Below, one piece after another: positions 1 to 5,035 of a DNA stretch of 5,035 nt (positions within the stretch are counted from its first letter, which is position 1; each line of letters opens with the position of its first letter). The notes beneath the pieces are model-generated. The model did no database searches, had not been told where the DNA came from, and was given only the letters and a program-made list of their open reading frames with translations. A program made the translations under genes and the position numbers. Source of the stretch: an uncultured Alphaproteobacteria bacterium (GTDB lineage Bacteria; Pseudomonadota; Alphaproteobacteria; Reyranellales; Reyranellaceae); contig CAIYWM010000824.1 of NCBI GenBank assembly GCA_903929895.1, positions 1 through 5,035 on the forward strand, given 5' to 3'.

Positions 1-1123
1 AGTGCATCAGCACGATCGGCGTGCCGTCATAGCCGGCCTCGGTCAGGAGCTGCTTGGCCTTGGCGGCGTTGCCGTTCAGCACGTCCGCCATGCCGGCATC
101 GGTGGCGAGCGGCGTGCCGCACACGAACGGCGCCTTGCAGACCTTGAACCATTGCGGGTCGCCGATCGTGGCCTTGAGGAAGTCCTCCTGCGCGAAGGCC
201 ACGAACACGGCGTGACGGATCTTCGCGTTGTCGAACGGCTTGGCCGTGCTGTTGAAGCGGAACGTGTACTGGTTGCCGGTCGGGTTGAAGCTGACCAGCT
301 TGATGTTCTTGTCCTTCGCCAGCAGCGGCAGCAGGTCATGGCCGGGCGATTCGATCATGTCGATCTCGCCGTTCTGCAGGGCGCCGACCTGCGTCTGGAT
401 GTCGGGCATCGCGATCCATTCGACGCGATCGACCTTGACCACCTTGCCGCCGGCCAGTCCGTTGGCGGGCTCGCTGCGCGGCTTGTACTTGGTGTTCTTG
501 ACGTAGACGATCTTCTCGCCGGGCTTCCATTCGTCGCCCTTGAAGATGAACGGGCCGGAGCCGATCACGTCCTCGAGCTTGATCTGCTGCATCGGGTCGG
601 TTTCGGCCGTCTTCTTCGGCATCATGAAGGGCACGTTCGACGACGGCTTGCCGAGCGACTGGAGCACGAGGCCGTACGGCTCCTTCATCTTCAGCTTGAA
701 GGTTTTGGCGTCGACGACCTCAAGCCCCTCGGCCGATGCCATCAGCTTCTGACCCATCGAATCGCGGGCGGCCCAGCGCTTGATCGAGGCCACGCAGTCT
801 TCCGCGGTCACGGGCTTGCCGTCATGCCATTCGAGGCCGTCGCGCAGCGTGAACGTCCAGGTCAGCTTGTCGGCCGACACGTCGTACTTGTCGACCATCT
901 GCGGCTTGACGTCGAACTTCTCGTCGACCGAGAACAGCGTGTCCCACACCATGTAGCCGTGGTTGCGCTGAATGTAGGCCGTGGTCCAGATCGGATCGAG
1001 GATCTTCACGTCCGAATGCATCACGACCTTGAGTGTCTGTGCCTGCACCGGGGCGGCGGCCATGACGCCGCTGACACCCGCTGCAGCGATGGCGGCTAAC
1101 GCCGACTTCCTGAATGAAAACAT
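1..1123 (-). CDS. ABC transporter substrate-binding protein, family 5 (peptide/nickel type), 3' end cut by window edge
   Basis: This is the 5' part of a periplasmic solute-binding protein of the SBP_bac_5 (DppA/OppA/NikA-like) family, which delivers a ligand to an ABC importer. 374 residues are visible with no stop; full members are about 500-540, so roughly a quarter is missing. Residues 1-28 form a Sec-type signal peptide: FRK, a hydrophobic Ala/Gly-rich core, then APVQA with likely cleavage before Q29; no lipobox is present. Family marks follow in order: LKVVMHSDVKILDPIW (31-46), LTWTFTLRDGLEWHDGKPVTAEDC (87-110), SGPF (189-192) and FDNAKIRHAVFVA (297-309). C329 and C335 (KVCKAPFVCGTP) could form a disulfide; C110 is a further cysteine. 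The ATG at 1123 is preceded by AGGGAG and gives a complete signal peptide. The ligand cannot be told from sequence, and no permease or ATPase genes are in view; they may lie beyond the left edge. The family call is firm, the substrate unknown. Confidence 0.93.
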   Translation of the reverse strand, partial: MFSFRKSALAAIAAAGVSGVMAAAPVQAQTLKVVMHSDVKILDPIWTTAYIQRNHGYMVWDTLFSVDEKFDVKPQMVDKYDVSADKLTWTFTLRDGLEWHDGKPVTAEDCVASIKRWAARDSMGQKLMASAEGLEVVDAKTFKLKMKEPYGLVLQSLGKPSSNVPFMMPKKTAETDPMQQIKLEDVIGSGPFIFKGDEWKPGEKIVYVKNTKYKPRSEPANGLAGGKVVKVDRVEWIAMPDIQTQVGALQNGEIDMIESPGHDLLPLLAKDKNIKLVSFNPTGNQYTFRFNSTAKPFDNAKIRHAVFVAFAQEDFLKATIGDPQWFKVCKAPFVCGTPLATDAGMADVLNGNAAKAKQLLTEAGYDGTPIVLMH

Positions 1124-1252
1124 GCTTTTTTAGCTCCCTGTCTCGCGGCCATTTCTTGTCCTCGCACAAGCTTGCAAGAATCGAGCCGTCCCAAGGGACA
1201 GTAGCAGTCGGGAACCCCCCTCTGACAAGCCGATTCAGAAGCTGCGCAGACG
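1124..1252. other. Intergenic region between the lipoprotein and substrate-binding protein genes
   Basis: These 129 bases contain no gene I can support. They hold several short inverted repeats: TCTGA/TCAGA around a 9-base loop (1221-1239), GTCCC/GGGAC around AA (1188-1199), CTTGT/ACAAG around a 6-base loop (1155-1170), and the overlapping palindromes CAAGCTTG (1167-1174) and CTTGCAAG (1171-1178). None is followed by a T run on the minus strand, so there is no classical intrinsic terminator for the lipoprotein gene. A weak promoter candidate for the substrate-binding protein is TTGTCA (1228-1223) with GCTACT (1205-1200) at a 17-base spacing; its -10 matches consensus at only 3 of 6 positions. 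The region most likely holds the promoter and control sites of the uptake gene. Confidence 0.5.
1134..1139 (-). promoter_or_regulatory. Ribosome binding site of the substrate-binding protein gene
   Basis: On the minus strand AGGGAG lies 10 bases before the ATG at 1123, separated from it by an A-rich stretch (CTAAAAAAGC). GGAG pairs with the anti-Shine-Dalgarno sequence. It is the clearest Shine-Dalgarno in the window and supports the chosen start. The A-rich spacer should keep the start region unstructured in otherwise very GC-rich mRNA, which fits a highly expressed binding protein. Confidence 0.65.
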
Positions 1253-2233
1253 TCAGCGCGGCTTGTTGATCGCCTGCTCGAGCAGCTGGAGCACGCCTTC
1301 GGACGCGGCGGTGGCGACGATGTCGCCGAATCCCGCCCACGAACCCTTGGCCGCGGCGAGCGGTACGGGATTGGCCTGCTCGATGTCGCCGACGTTCTTG
1401 CCGGCCGGATCCTTCACGATCCATTTGACGACGAGCCGGGCCATGCGGTCGTCGATCGGCGTCATGGTGACCGTGCCTACCACGGTGAAGGCGCCGTCTT
1501 CTGCCTGGTCGACGATCACAAGCTTGCTCGATCCCAGCGCACGCCGCATGCCGGATGTCAGCTGGCGATTGCCATCGGACGGCGCGCCGGTGACGGGCGC
1601 CACCAGCACCTTGACCTGCGGTTCGGCGGGCTTGGCGGCTACTGGTGTCGGAACGGTCGTGGAGGTGGGCGGTCCGTCCGTGGGCGCCTGCGGCGCGGTC
1701 ATGGGATCAGGCGGGAATTCGTAGGGGATGGTGACGCCCGCGGCGACCTGGCCGGGCGCGCGCGGGATGAAGTTGGGCGGCTTGCCGATCAGGGTCGCGA
1801 CCCGCGGGGCGGCCTGCTGCGCGATGCGCGAGACCAGGCGCTCGGCCTGTTCGGCATAGTCCTCGGGCGGGGCCCGCGTCTTCACGGTCGCCGGCTCGTC
1901 GGTGCGCGGCTTGCCACGGATGCTCCAGTCGACCTGGACCTCGATCGACATGCCGGCGTCGCGGGTGCTCATCACGCCGTCGACCTGGATCGGTGCCTCG
2001 GCGGGGGCCACCGCGGCCACGATTCCGTAGGATTGCAGTTCGATGGCGAGGGCGGCCGCGACCCGCTCGGCCATTTGCGGCGGCATGTTGCGGGGCGGGC
2101 TGATCGCGACCTCGACCTTGTCCCGGATCTGGCGCCCCGACGAGATCCTCGACGAATCGTGCTCGAAAGGCTTCGGGGATCCGCTGCACGCCGCAAGGGC
2201 GAGCAGGCAGAGCAGCATCACAACATGGCGCAT
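1253..2233 (-). CDS. Putative lipoprotein with two similar alpha/beta domains, function unknown
   Basis: I do not recognise a named family. The 326-residue product starts with a short lipoprotein signal (MRHVVMLLCLLALAAC) whose lipobox LAAC puts the lipidated cysteine at C16. S17 follows, so outer-membrane sorting is expected (no Asp at +2). Domain 1 spans about 39-150, a Pro/Thr/Ala-rich linker about 151-206, and domain 2 about 207-321. The two domains share a layout: an opening strand (VEVAISPP 40-47; VKVLVAPV 207-214), an amphipathic helix, a second strand, V.G.V/M (84-88; 252-256), a strand with a central Trp (VQVDWSI 99-105; LVVKWIV 267-273), and an Ala-rich closing helix. The domain 2 opening (strand, helix, then AFTVVGTV) recalls the TolB-N/CsgG/LpoB type of fold, an inference only. 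The gene starts 54 bases after pgeF and is probably co-transcribed with it. Lgt, encoded upstream, should lipidate it. The Shine-Dalgarno is weak (CGGGG about 10 bases upstream). Confidence 0.85.
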   Translation of the reverse strand: MRHVVMLLCLLALAACSGSPKPFEHDSSRISSGRQIRDKVEVAISPPRNMPPQMAERVAAALAIELQSYGIVAAVAPAEAPIQVDGVMSTRDAGMSIEVQVDWSIRGKPRTDEPATVKTRAPPEDYAEQAERLVSRIAQQAAPRVATLIGKPPNFIPRAPGQVAAGVTIPYEFPPDPMTAPQAPTDGPPTSTTVPTPVAAKPAEPQVKVLVAPVTGAPSDGNRQLTSGMRRALGSSKLVIVDQAEDGAFTVVGTVTMTPIDDRMARLVVKWIVKDPAGKNVGDIEQANPVPLAAAKGSWAGFGDIVATAASEGVLQLLEQAINKPR

Positions 2234-2286
2234 GTCGCGACGACCCCGAGCAGGCAGCAGACCATCAGGATGATGAAATAGGGCAC
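2218..2286 (-). CDS. Possible 22-residue hydrophobic membrane peptide or leader peptide
   Basis: A GTG codon one base after the pgeF stop opens a 22-codon frame, (M)PYFIILMVCCLLGVVATCAML, ending in TGA. It has no charged residue and could form one short transmembrane helix. It fills the pgeF-lipoprotein gap and overlaps the first 16 bases of the lipoprotein gene in another frame. That arrangement would suit translational coupling or a small membrane protein. Against it: no Shine-Dalgarno is visible before the GTG, the start is non-ATG, and 22 open codons can arise by chance in GC-rich DNA. An internal ATG at codon 8 is an alternative start but leaves only 15 residues. I infer a candidate, not a confident gene. 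Confidence 0.25.
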   Translation of the reverse strand: MPYFIILMVCCLLGVVATCAML

Positions 2287-2287
2287 G

Positions 2288-3055
2288 TCAGGCCGCGAGG
2301 GCGATCGCCGACAGGCCGCGCCCGTAGTCGCGCACACCCTGCAGGGTGTTGCGGCGATAGCTGAAGAAGTCGTCGGTGCCGGTGAGCGTGTCGTGGCCGG
2401 TGGCGGTCACGGCCACACCGTTGCGCGCGATGCGGTGCACGAGATAGCCCGGCAGGTCGAACATGAAATGGCCGGCGCGCGTCGCGGTCCGGAAGAAGGC
2501 AGCGTTCGCCGCGTCCTGCGCCAGGAACGGCGCCGGGAACTCAGGCCCGACCTCGTACGAGTCCGGCCCGATGCAGGGACCGACCACGACCTTGATACGC
2601 TCGCGCCGTGCACCGAGCTTTTCCATGGCCGCGATCGTCGTGTCGACGACGCCGCCCAGCGCGCCCTTCCAGCCGGCATGCGCCGCGCCGATCACCGAGG
2701 CCTCGCCATCGGCCAGCAGGACCGGTGCGCAGTCGGCGGCCAGCACGCCCAGGACAACGCCCGGCCGGTCGGTGACCAGACCGTCGGCCTTCGGTGCACC
2801 CGGCGAGCTCCAGCGTCCGTCGGCGACCGTGAGCACGTCGGTCGAGTGGGTCTGGTGCACGGTCTGCAGGTCGGACTCGTCCAGGCCGAACTGTTCGGCC
2901 ACGCGGCGGCGGTTCTCGCGCACATTGTCGGGCGAATCGCCCGAACCGTAACCGCAGTTCAGCGAAGAATAGAGGCCGGTGCTGACTCCGCCGCGGCGGG
3001 TGAAGAAGCGATGCTGCACCCCGTCGAGGGCAGCGAGGGTCTGGGCCTGGATCAT
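2288..3055 (-). CDS. pgeF: Peptidoglycan editing factor PgeF (YfiH/LACC1 family, polyphenol oxidase fold)
   Basis: This 255-residue cytoplasmic enzyme belongs to the YfiH/DUF152 (Cu-oxidase_4) family, and the length is typical. In E. coli the homologue prevents non-canonical L-Ser-containing muropeptide precursors from entering peptidoglycan; relatives including human LACC1 have purine nucleoside-processing activity. Visible family marks are FFTRRGGVSTG (17-27), LNCG (32-35), QTHSTDV (68-74), ADGLVTDRPGV (90-100), AADCAPVLL (106-114), AHAGWKG (125-131), GPCIGPDSYEV (159-169), FDLP (199-202) and the C-terminal FFSYRR (230-235). H70, C109 and H126 match the conserved His-Cys-His metal site, so the protein looks catalytically intact. 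The start is fixed by the ATGA overlap with the methyltransferase stop (3055-3052), which indicates translational coupling; the reading frame stays open upstream, but only as a shadow of the preceding gene. No strong Shine-Dalgarno is seen, consistent with reinitiation. Confidence 0.95.
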   Translation of the reverse strand: MIQAQTLAALDGVQHRFFTRRGGVSTGLYSSLNCGYGSGDSPDNVRENRRRVAEQFGLDESDLQTVHQTHSTDVLTVADGRWSSPGAPKADGLVTDRPGVVLGVLAADCAPVLLADGEASVIGAAHAGWKGALGGVVDTTIAAMEKLGARRERIKVVVGPCIGPDSYEVGPEFPAPFLAQDAANAAFFRTATRAGHFMFDLPGYLVHRIARNGVAVTATGHDTLTGTDDFFSYRRNTLQGVRDYGRGLSAIALAA

Positions 3056-4131
3056 GCTTCGTCCGAGGGGGTGTCCATAAAGCCGGCTGGTGGAGCGCTC
3101 TTGCCGTCGCCGAGGGCCAGCACGCGGAAGAGGGTGCCCATTTGGTCGGGCGCGATCAAGCGGGCCGATGCCGCATCGATGGCATCGGCCTGCGCCGCTT
3201 TTGCATTGCGCTTCAGGGCCTGCGCGCGCTCGGGAAGACCGAGCCGGCGCAGGAACGCACCCTGGCCCACCGGTCCATAGGTCGTGACGCCGGAAGCGGC
3301 GGCGAGGGCCGCGAAGTCGACATGGGCGCTGAGGTCGGTGTCGCCGGGGCGGTCGAGGATGCCTGCCCCCTGATGGCCGCGCACCGCCTGCAGCGAGGCG
3401 GCGCGACCCGCGTTCTCCAGGCCGTAGTCGATGACGAGGGCCCAGCCGCCATCGCGGGCGATGCGCCCGCCGATCGCGCCGGCCAAGGCTCGTCCGGCCT
3501 CGCTGAGTTCGGCTTCGGCGCCTTCGTGGGCATCCGGCAGCAGCGAGGCGAAGGGCGTGTTGCCCGGCGCCAGGGCCAGCCGCAGGCCGCCCCGCTCGTC
3601 GAGCCCGACCATTCGCTCGCGCCAGCCGCCCGCGGCGCGATGGAACTGGCGCACCGGCAGCGCATCGAAGAATTCGTTGGCAACCAGCAGCAGCGGTCCC
3701 CCGGGCACGTCGTCGAAGCGCTCGTGCCACGTCGGATGGTGGGCCTGCAGCGCGGCGCGCTGGGCCTCGCGCATCGGCGCATTGGTGTCGACGAGATGCA
3801 GGTCGATCGCGGCCTGGAAGCCGGGCACGCCGCGCGTCGCCCGCAACGCATCGGCCATCAGGGTGCCGCGCCCGGGGCCGAGCTCGACCAGCCGCACGGG
3901 GGACGGCTGGCCCATCGCCAGCCAGCGCTCGGCCAGCCAGGCGCCGATCAGCTCGCCGAACATCTGCGAGATCTCGGGCGCGGTGGTGAAGTCGCCGGCG
4001 GCGCCCACGGGCACGGCGCGGCGATAGTAGCCGAGCCGCGGATGACCCAGCGCCTCGGCCATGAAGTCGGCCAGCGAGATCGGCCCGGTGAGCGCGATGC
4101 GGCGCGCGATCAGCTCGCCCAATTCAGTCAT
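3052..4131 (-). CDS. Class I SAM-dependent methyltransferase, MidA/NDUFAF7 family (DUF185)
   Basis: The 359-residue product is a full-length member of the MidA/NDUFAF7 (COG1565) family. Mitochondrial NDUFAF7 methylates an arginine of the NDUFS2 subunit of respiratory complex I; the bacterial substrate is not established, so an equivalent role on NuoD is only a suggestion. Visible marks are GYYRR (34-38), the hallmark GDFTTAPEISQMFGE (46-60), SAM-binding motif I VELGPGRGTLM (82-92), an acidic post-motif LHLVDTN (111-117), NEFFDALPVRQFH (152-164), VIDYG (233-237), GDTDLSAHVDF (263-273) and the C-terminal LIAPDQMGTLFRVL (325-338). No membrane segment or signal is present, so it is cytoplasmic. 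The ATG at 4131 lies 24 bases after the lgt stop, and its TGA overlaps the pgeF start, placing it in the middle of the operon. No good Shine-Dalgarno is visible before this ATG. A strong inverted repeat lies inside its 3' part (3163-3190). The family call is firm. Confidence 0.94.
   Translation of the reverse strand: MTELGELIARRIALTGPISLADFMAEALGHPRLGYYRRAVPVGAAGDFTTAPEISQMFGELIGAWLAERWLAMGQPSPVRLVELGPGRGTLMADALRATRGVPGFQAAIDLHLVDTNAPMREAQRAALQAHHPTWHERFDDVPGGPLLLVANEFFDALPVRQFHRAAGGWRERMVGLDERGGLRLALAPGNTPFASLLPDAHEGAEAELSEAGRALAGAIGGRIARDGGWALVIDYGLENAGRAASLQAVRGHQGAGILDRPGDTDLSAHVDFAALAAASGVTTYGPVGQGAFLRRLGLPERAQALKRNAKAAQADAIDAASARLIAPDQMGTLFRVLALGDGKSAPPAGFMDTPSDEA
3163..3190. repeat. 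Perfect 10-bp inverted repeat with 8-base loop inside the methyltransferase gene
   Basis: GGCCGATGCC (3163-3172) and GGCATCGGCC (3181-3190) are exact reverse complements separated by GCATCGAT. Eight of the ten pairs are G-C, so the mRNA hairpin would be stable. It encodes residues of the Ala/Asp-rich stretch AQADAIDAASAR, about 110 bases before the pgeF start. No T run follows on either strand, so it is not an intrinsic terminator. Repeated Asp/Ala codons (GAT, GCC, GCG) could produce it by chance. Confidence 0.5.
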
Positions 4132-4155
4132 GAGGGCTCGGTCACGGCGCCCTGG

Positions 4156-4977
4156 TCACGGCAGGGCGGGCTTCCGATAGGCCCGCAGGATCAGCCAGAG
4201 GCCGAACAGCAGCACGGGCAGCGACAGCAGCATGCCCATGGTGAGCGGCCCCCACAGGTAGCCGAGATGCGCATCGGGTTCGCGGACGTGCTCGCCCACG
4301 ATTCGGGCGAGGCCATAGCCGGCGCAGAACACGCCGGTCAGCAGCCCGGGCCGGCGGCGACCCTCGGTGAGCTTCCATACCGCGAGCACGATCAGGGTGA
4401 GCAGCACGCCCTCGAAGAAGGCCTGGTAGAGCTGGCTGGGATGGCGCGGCAGGGGGCCGCCGCGCGGGAAGACCATGGCCCAGGGCACGTCGCTCACGCG
4501 GCCCCACAGCTCGCCGTTGATGAAGTTGGCGAGGCGGCCGAACAACAGGCCGAGCGGCGCCACGATCGCCACCAGGTCCGACAGCATGAAGGGATCGGCC
4601 TTGTTGCGCATCGCAAACAGCAGGATGGCGGCGATGACGCCCAGCAGCCCGCCGTGGAAGGACATGCCGCCTTCCCACAGGGTAAGCGCGGCCAGCGGAT
4701 GCTCGATGTAGAAGCCCGGCTTGTAGAACAGCACGTAGCCCAGCCGCCCGCCCAGGATGACGCCGAGCGCGGCCCACAGCAGGAAGTCGTCGATCTTGAG
4801 CGGCGACAGCACCTTGGGCGGCTGCGCGCAGACGCGGCGCATGACCTGCCAGCCGATCACCAGGCCCGCGATGTAGGCCAGCGCGTACCAGCGGATGGCG
4901 AAGGGCCCGAGCTGGACCAGGACAGGGTCGATCTGGGGGTAGGGGATCGCCAGGAGGATCGCGGAAAGGGTGTTCAT
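4156..4977 (-). CDS. lgt: Phosphatidylglycerol--prolipoprotein diacylglyceryl transferase (Lgt)
   Basis: Lgt is the inner-membrane enzyme that transfers diacylglycerol from phosphatidylglycerol to the lipobox cysteine of prolipoproteins, the first step of lipoprotein maturation. The 273-residue product has the family's usual length and about seven hydrophobic segments. Visible marks are IRWYALAY (28-35), GGRLGYVLFY (76-85), GGMSFHGG (103-110), the Lgt signature GRLANFINGELWG (147-159), RHPSQLY (178-184), GYGLARIVGEHVREPD (220-235) and a basic C-terminus. By comparison with E. coli Lgt, the functionally important residues are all kept: Y31, H108, R148, N151, E156, Y221, R225 and E229. The protein is therefore expected to be active and essential. 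It is the first gene of the run, 24 bases before the methyltransferase. The ATG at 4977 gives the expected N-terminus; AAGGG 8 bases upstream is a modest Shine-Dalgarno. The lipoprotein gene three genes downstream supplies a probable substrate. Confidence 0.98.
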   Translation of the reverse strand: MNTLSAILLAIPYPQIDPVLVQLGPFAIRWYALAYIAGLVIGWQVMRRVCAQPPKVLSPLKIDDFLLWAALGVILGGRLGYVLFYKPGFYIEHPLAALTLWEGGMSFHGGLLGVIAAILLFAMRNKADPFMLSDLVAIVAPLGLLFGRLANFINGELWGRVSDVPWAMVFPRGGPLPRHPSQLYQAFFEGVLLTLIVLAVWKLTEGRRRPGLLTGVFCAGYGLARIVGEHVREPDAHLGYLWGPLTMGMLLSLPVLLFGLWLILRAYRKPALP

Positions 4978-5035
4978 GAGGGCGACCCTTATAGCGGGGG
5001 AATCGTGTCCCTAAAATCGTCGCGGCGCCGATCCG
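4978..5035. other. Upstream region of lgt, truncated by the right edge
   Basis: These 58 bases hold no coding sequence I can support. Besides the lgt -10 candidate there is TAAAAT on the plus strand (5012-5017), also five of six for a -10 box, which could serve a divergent gene beyond the right edge. GGGA/TCCC arms (4998-5001, 5008-5011) flank a 6-base loop between the two elements. The two AT-rich elements are the only such patches in this stretch, which supports a control region, possibly bidirectional. Confidence 0.35.
4988..5016 (-). promoter_or_regulatory. Candidate promoter for lgt and the downstream operon
   Basis: On the minus strand TATAAG (4993-4988) matches five of six bases of the sigma-70 -10 consensus and stands out in GC-rich surroundings, 10 bases before the lgt ATG. 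At a 17-base spacing the -35 position holds TTTTAG (5016-5011), a poor match. If this is the -10, transcription would start only a few bases before the ATG, giving a nearly leaderless mRNA. Part of the -10 would overlap the AAGGG that could otherwise act as a Shine-Dalgarno. The call rests almost entirely on the -10, so it is tentative. Confidence 0.35.

Noticed and set aside
2..1099. A 365-codon open frame on the plus strand, antisense to the substrate-binding protein gene.
   Set aside because: Its translation is rich in Arg, His, Leu, Val and Gly with no recognisable domain, while the opposite strand encodes a textbook SBP_bac_5 protein with a signal peptide. Long antisense frames are a normal by-product of GC-biased third positions.
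1188..1199. GTCCC-AA-GGGAC hairpin as an intrinsic terminator for the lipoprotein gene.
   Set aside because: The loop is only two bases and no T run follows on the minus strand, so it does not meet the criteria for an intrinsic terminator.
1707..2196. Two minus-strand open frames overlapping the lipoprotein gene.
   Set aside because: Their products are Arg/Pro/Gly-rich with no signal or domain, whereas the chosen frame gives a lipobox, two structured domains and a typical Pro/Thr linker.
2393..3280. A 295-codon plus-strand open frame antisense to pgeF and the methyltransferase.
   Set aside because: It has no motifs and unusual composition, and spans two well-supported genes on the other strand. 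It is a shadow frame.
3056..3730. In-frame upstream extension of pgeF, giving a 480-residue protein.
   Set aside because: The extra 225 residues are low-complexity Arg/Ala/Gly-rich and lie across the methyltransferase gene. PgeF homologues start at the M-I-Q position, and the ATGA overlap supports the ATG at 3055.
3431..4027. A 198-codon plus-strand open frame antisense to the methyltransferase.
   Set aside because: It is Ser/Arg/Pro-rich without a recognisable domain, and the opposite strand shows conserved methyltransferase motifs throughout.

Overview
The window is GC-rich chromosomal DNA (mostly G/C third codon positions) that reads as an alphaproteobacterium. Rhodospirillales or a Reyranella-like lineage fits best, judging from the style of the proteins and from the gene order lgt / MidA-type methyltransferase / pgeF. 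This placement is an inference from remembered family resemblance, not a database result. Every gene I can support lies on the minus strand, so transcription runs from right to left.

Right to left: a short upstream region (about 4978-5035) carries a candidate promoter. lgt (4977-4156) encodes prolipoprotein diacylglyceryl transferase. After 24 bases comes a class I SAM-dependent methyltransferase of the MidA/NDUFAF7 family (4131-3052). It overlaps pgeF (3055-2288), the peptidoglycan editing factor / multicopper polyphenol oxidase-fold protein, by an ATGA. A 54-base gap, which holds the start of a possible 22-codon hydrophobic mini-ORF, leads to an unnamed lipoprotein gene (2233-1253). Tight spacing makes lgt-midA-pgeF, and probably the lipoprotein gene, one transcription unit. 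A 129-base gap (1124-1252) with several short inverted repeats separates it from the 5' part of an ABC-transporter substrate-binding protein gene of the peptide/nickel type (1123 to the left edge), which is cut by the window.

The theme is the cell envelope. Lgt puts the first lipid on prolipoproteins, and the fourth gene encodes a lipoprotein with a clear lipobox that should be an Lgt substrate. PgeF polices cytoplasmic peptidoglycan precursors. The methyltransferase family is known from mitochondria to act on a complex I subunit; its bacterial target is not evident here. The substrate-binding protein is a separate, periplasmic nutrient-uptake gene with its own ribosome binding site.

I see no mobile element, CRISPR array, tRNA, rRNA or riboswitch. 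This is mostly ordinary core-genome sequence. The least explained parts are the lipoprotein, which looks like two diverged copies of one domain, and the hydrophobic mini-ORF just in front of it.
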